Shown piece after piece: positions 14,307 through 16,133 of a stretch of DNA of 16,133 nt (the stretch's first letter is position 1; every line of letters begins with the position of its first letter). The DNA is from UBA5004 sp038061835 (GTDB taxonomy: Bacteria; Patescibacteriota; Minisyncoccia; Phycocordibacterales; Zambryskibacteraceae), in contig JBBTYJ010000001.1 of assembly GCA_038061835.1 (NCBI GenBank), forward strand, positions 1-16,133, written 5' to 3'. The notes under the pieces were generated by a model. That model made no database searches. It saw nothing but the letters and a program-made list of their open reading frames with translations, and was not told the DNA's origin. The position numbers and the translations under genes were made by a program.

Positions 14307-14666
14307 TTACTTCATGTGCTTGCGGCAGGTGCTAGCTGACGGATTGGCCTCAAGTCGGTCTTCATCTATTTCTGCCTCGCAAACTTGACAGAGGCCATAT
14401 GTGCCGCGATCGATTTTGTCCAAAGCGCTTTTGATATCTTGATAACGAGTTTCTAAAGTGTCGACTATTGCCAGATTATCCTCATATTCCTCAACGCTGT
14501 CGGCGACAACATTTTCATCCGCTTGCGACGCATCCTTATCAGCTGGGGTAGCTTCCCAGTCTGAGAGATTATCAGGGTTTCTTCTCCCGACTTTCTCAAG
14601 CTCCTCTTCTAAAAGTTTTTCTTCCGCTTTTAATTTCTCTTTGAAGTGTTTGTAGTCCATGGTCAT
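14307..14666 (-). CDS. DksA/TraR family zinc-finger protein
   Basis: A 119-residue protein of the DksA/TraR family, which binds RNA polymerase in the secondary channel in proteobacteria. The first ~80 residues are a charged coiled coil with an acidic middle. The C-terminal zinc finger has C93-x2-C96 (YGLCQVCEAEI), then 17 residues and C114-x2-H117. The last ligand is thus His instead of the usual fourth Cys. The DksA tip aspartates cannot be assigned with certainty. A second ATG two codons on is possible. TAACAT, 6 nt before the first ATG, is a weak -10 candidate. It lies between a one-TM unknown (24 nt) and comM (4 nt). Confidence 0.85.
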   Translation of the reverse strand: MTMDYKHFKEKLKAEEKLLEEELEKVGRRNPDNLSDWEATPADKDASQADENVVADSVEEYEDNLAIVDTLETRYQDIKSALDKIDRGTYGLCQVCEAEIDEDRLEANPSASTCRKHMK

Positions 14667-14690
14667 TCGTTAATGTTACCAGATCGAAGA

Positions 14691-15539
14691 TTAACGTGAA
14701 AGTTTCTCTCGCGTCAGTCTATCGATGAGCACTCTCAAGGTCTCGATGCTATCAGTAATAATAAGCTTGTTATCGAAGAATGAATAAAGTAAAACAGTTT
14801 GATTGCCGGATATAAGTATTCGGACATCTTTATTTTTATCCACTAGGTCTGTAAAAACAGATTCCGTCGGAAGATTTCTGGAAAGCTCCGATGTAGCAAA
14901 CAAGAGACCGAGATCCTGATTTAAGTCTTTTTCCCACGTGAGCATACCGGCAAACGCGTTTTCGAAAGAATTGATTTGGATGATCAAGAATACCCTTTCT
15001 CCAAAGGCACCAAGCATGAATGGGGGATCGAACGCTCTCACAAGATTGCCGGGTGCGCGAATTTCAAGTTTTTCCATAAACTCACTTATAGGAAAAGAAT
15101 AATCCGGTTCCTGCGCACCCTCTCTTGTAAGAGTGAACTGTCTGATTTGATTTGGTGCTCCACCTGGCACAATGCCAGACACGGCTTTGATAATAAACTC
15201 GCGAGAAATGGTGGTGAGATTAAGATTAACCTCGGAATCTATGGCCACAAACCTATTTATCGGCGCAGTCGCGATTGGCATGGCGGTTCTTTCTACAAAT
15301 TCGTTATAGCCATACCATGCTCCTGCTAAGCCAAAAATAAAAAACAAAAGACTTCCCGCAAGCAAATAAAACGATTCCATTTTATTTCCGGAATTCTCCG
15401 TCGCGGTATTATTGGACGGATGTTTTAAATGTTCTGCTCGTTGAATGGAAACAAGCGACTCGCGTTCACGTTGCAGTGCTTCGGTTACATCTCCCTGAAA
15501 GGTCCGAATTTGTTTTAAAGGAGTTTCTTCAGAATCCAT
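14691..15539 (-). CDS. one-TM membrane protein of unknown function
   Basis: A 282-residue protein with a ~55-residue charged cytoplasmic N-terminus (IRTFQGDVTEALQRERESLV), a single membrane helix at about 57-77 (FYLLAGSLLFFIFGLAGAW), and a ~200-residue extracytoplasmic domain. That domain mixes alpha and beta segments (SREFIIKAVSGIVPGGAPNQ, MLGAFGERVFLIIQI) and ends in a run of beta strands and a helix. I do not recognise a named domain, though this layout is familiar from Parcubacteria gene neighbourhoods. There are no Cys residues and no catalytic motif. TAAGAT lies 6 nt before the ATG. It sits between the NYN gene (37 nt gap) and the dksA-like gene. Confidence 0.78.
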   Translation of the reverse strand: MDSEETPLKQIRTFQGDVTEALQRERESLVSIQRAEHLKHPSNNTATENSGNKMESFYLLAGSLLFFIFGLAGAWYGYNEFVERTAMPIATAPINRFVAIDSEVNLNLTTISREFIIKAVSGIVPGGAPNQIRQFTLTREGAQEPDYSFPISEFMEKLEIRAPGNLVRAFDPPFMLGAFGERVFLIIQINSFENAFAGMLTWEKDLNQDLGLLFATSELSRNLPTESVFTDLVDKNKDVRILISGNQTVLLYSFFDNKLIITDSIETLRVLIDRLTREKLSR

Positions 15540-15576
15540 TATCCTATCTTAACTTACTTGTGGTGAACTAGTCGAA

Positions 15577-16119
15577 TTATTTGGAGTTTCCATCGCGAGT
15601 TTTTGAGCTACCCGAGCTCAAGAGATATTTTCTGGGGTTTCGATCCAGGTCGAGAAAGTCGTCGACCGCCTCAATTAGGCGTGCCGAAGCTGATTTGCCG
15701 AAGGCGACCATTTCTACTTGGCAGCCGTGAGTGTTTTGCAAATAATCTACCAGAGGCACATAATCACCATCGCCGGAGAGAAGAATAATGCTGTCAAGTT
15801 TGGGAGCCATAATGACCGCGTCTATGGCAAGTCCGACATCCCAGTCTGCTTTCTTGGCCCCGCCTAGAAAGATTTGCAATGGTTTAGAGCGTATTTCAAT
15901 GCCGGCCTTGCCCAGCGCGTCGAAGAAAGCATTTTCTTCACCCGATTCGGTTGTAACCACATAGGCCAACGCGCGAATGAGAACACGTCCATCAAGAGCG
16001 TCTTTTATAATTGCGCCAAAATTCGCCTTGGCGTGATGGAGATTTTTAGCGCTATGATAAATATTTTGCGTGTCTATAAAAATGCCGACCCGCTGGGCTT
16101 TATGTTTTATTACTGTCAT
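15577..16119 (-). CDS. NYN domain protein (LabA/DUF88 family), putative ribonuclease
   Basis: A 180-residue protein with a PIN-like NYN domain over most of its length. Proteins of this family are predicted, and in some cases shown, to be metal-dependent RNA nucleases. Key residues: D16 and N19 in GIFIDTQNIY, D92 and D94 in KKADWDVGLAID, and D117 and D119 in ILLSGDGDYVPLVDYL. These form the expected acidic cluster. The last ~25 residues are charged and probably disordered. Length fits a single-domain LabA/DUF88 protein. Only 14 nt of upstream sequence are in the window, so the promoter is not visible. It is probably the first gene of the group reading toward comM. Its RNA target is unknown. 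Confidence 0.9.
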   Translation of the reverse strand: MTVIKHKAQRVGIFIDTQNIYHSAKNLHHAKANFGAIIKDALDGRVLIRALAYVVTTESGEENAFFDALGKAGIEIRSKPLQIFLGGAKKADWDVGLAIDAVIMAPKLDSIILLSGDGDYVPLVDYLQNTHGCQVEMVAFGKSASARLIEAVDDFLDLDRNPRKYLLSSGSSKTRDGNSK

Positions 16120-16133
16120 TAAATTTTCTAATC

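Noticed and set aside
1..16133. CRISPR array, tRNA, rRNA or insertion sequence
   Set aside because: No regular direct repeats with spacers, no cloverleaf T-arm pattern, no transposase and no rRNA sequence were found on reading both strands.
1..16133. TGA recoded as glycine
   Set aside because: TGA ends the 7496 gene and the 7549 gene at sensible points with overlapping ATGA junctions, so the standard bacterial code fits.

Overview
The window looks like a chromosome fragment of a Patescibacteria (Candidate Phyla Radiation) bacterium, probably of the Parcubacteria type. The reasons are the gene repertoire (a stripped-down VirB4/PrgI/VirB6 conjugation-like locus, a LysM-M23 peptidase, a peptidoglycan-binding/IPT secreted protein, ComM, a small DksA-like protein), tightly packed genes, moderate GC and almost no Shine-Dalgarno sequences. 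TGA ends at least two genes, so the Gracilibacteria TGA=Gly code is not in use. The phylum call is inference from protein families; there is no rRNA gene in the window.

Region 1 (1-7496, minus strand) is a seven-gene operon with gaps of 2-9 nt or a 4-nt overlap. In transcription order it encodes a one-TM extracytoplasmic protein of unknown function, a secreted protein with a C-terminal InlB-like bacterial repeat domain, a 710-residue VirB6/TrbL-like polytopic protein with a long coiled C-terminal tail, a Pro-rich unknown, a PrgI-family membrane protein, a TraC-like accessory protein, and a VirB4-type ATPase cut by the left edge. No relaxase, coupling protein or VirB8/9/10-like gene is visible in this window.

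Region 2 (7549-8900, plus strand) is a divergent pair of secreted proteins: one with a peptidoglycan-binding domain plus two IPT/TIG-like domains, and a small Cys-containing protein. The two divergent promoters face each other in a 52-nt gap, and each has its -10 box directly before the start codon.

Region 3 (8906-11648, minus) is a UvrD/PcrA-type helicase followed by the 16S rRNA dimethyltransferase RsmA. Three short perfect or near-perfect palindromes occur in this window: two lie inside rsmA and one lies in an operon gene of region 1, all in coding sequence.

Region 4 (11649-12776) holds a 249-nt intergenic stretch and a LysM-M23 cell-wall hydrolase. The hydrolase's signal peptide lies in frame upstream of the first usual start codon, with no ATG/GTG/TTG available.

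Region 5 (12773-16119, minus) encodes, in transcription order, a NYN-domain protein, a one-TM unknown, a DksA/TraR-type zinc-finger protein and ComM. ComM overlaps the M23 gene tail to tail by 4 nt.

The most interesting signal is regulatory. Several genes carry a TATAAT-like hexamer exactly 6-8 nt before the start codon and no Shine-Dalgarno sequence, which predicts leaderless mRNAs; in two cases the hexamer overlaps the upstream gene's stop codon. Functionally, the envelope-spanning secretion/conjugation locus, the wall-binding and wall-cutting secreted proteins and ComM (a branch-migration helicase of natural transformation) would fit DNA or protein exchange at the cell surface. That link is inferred from proximity only.
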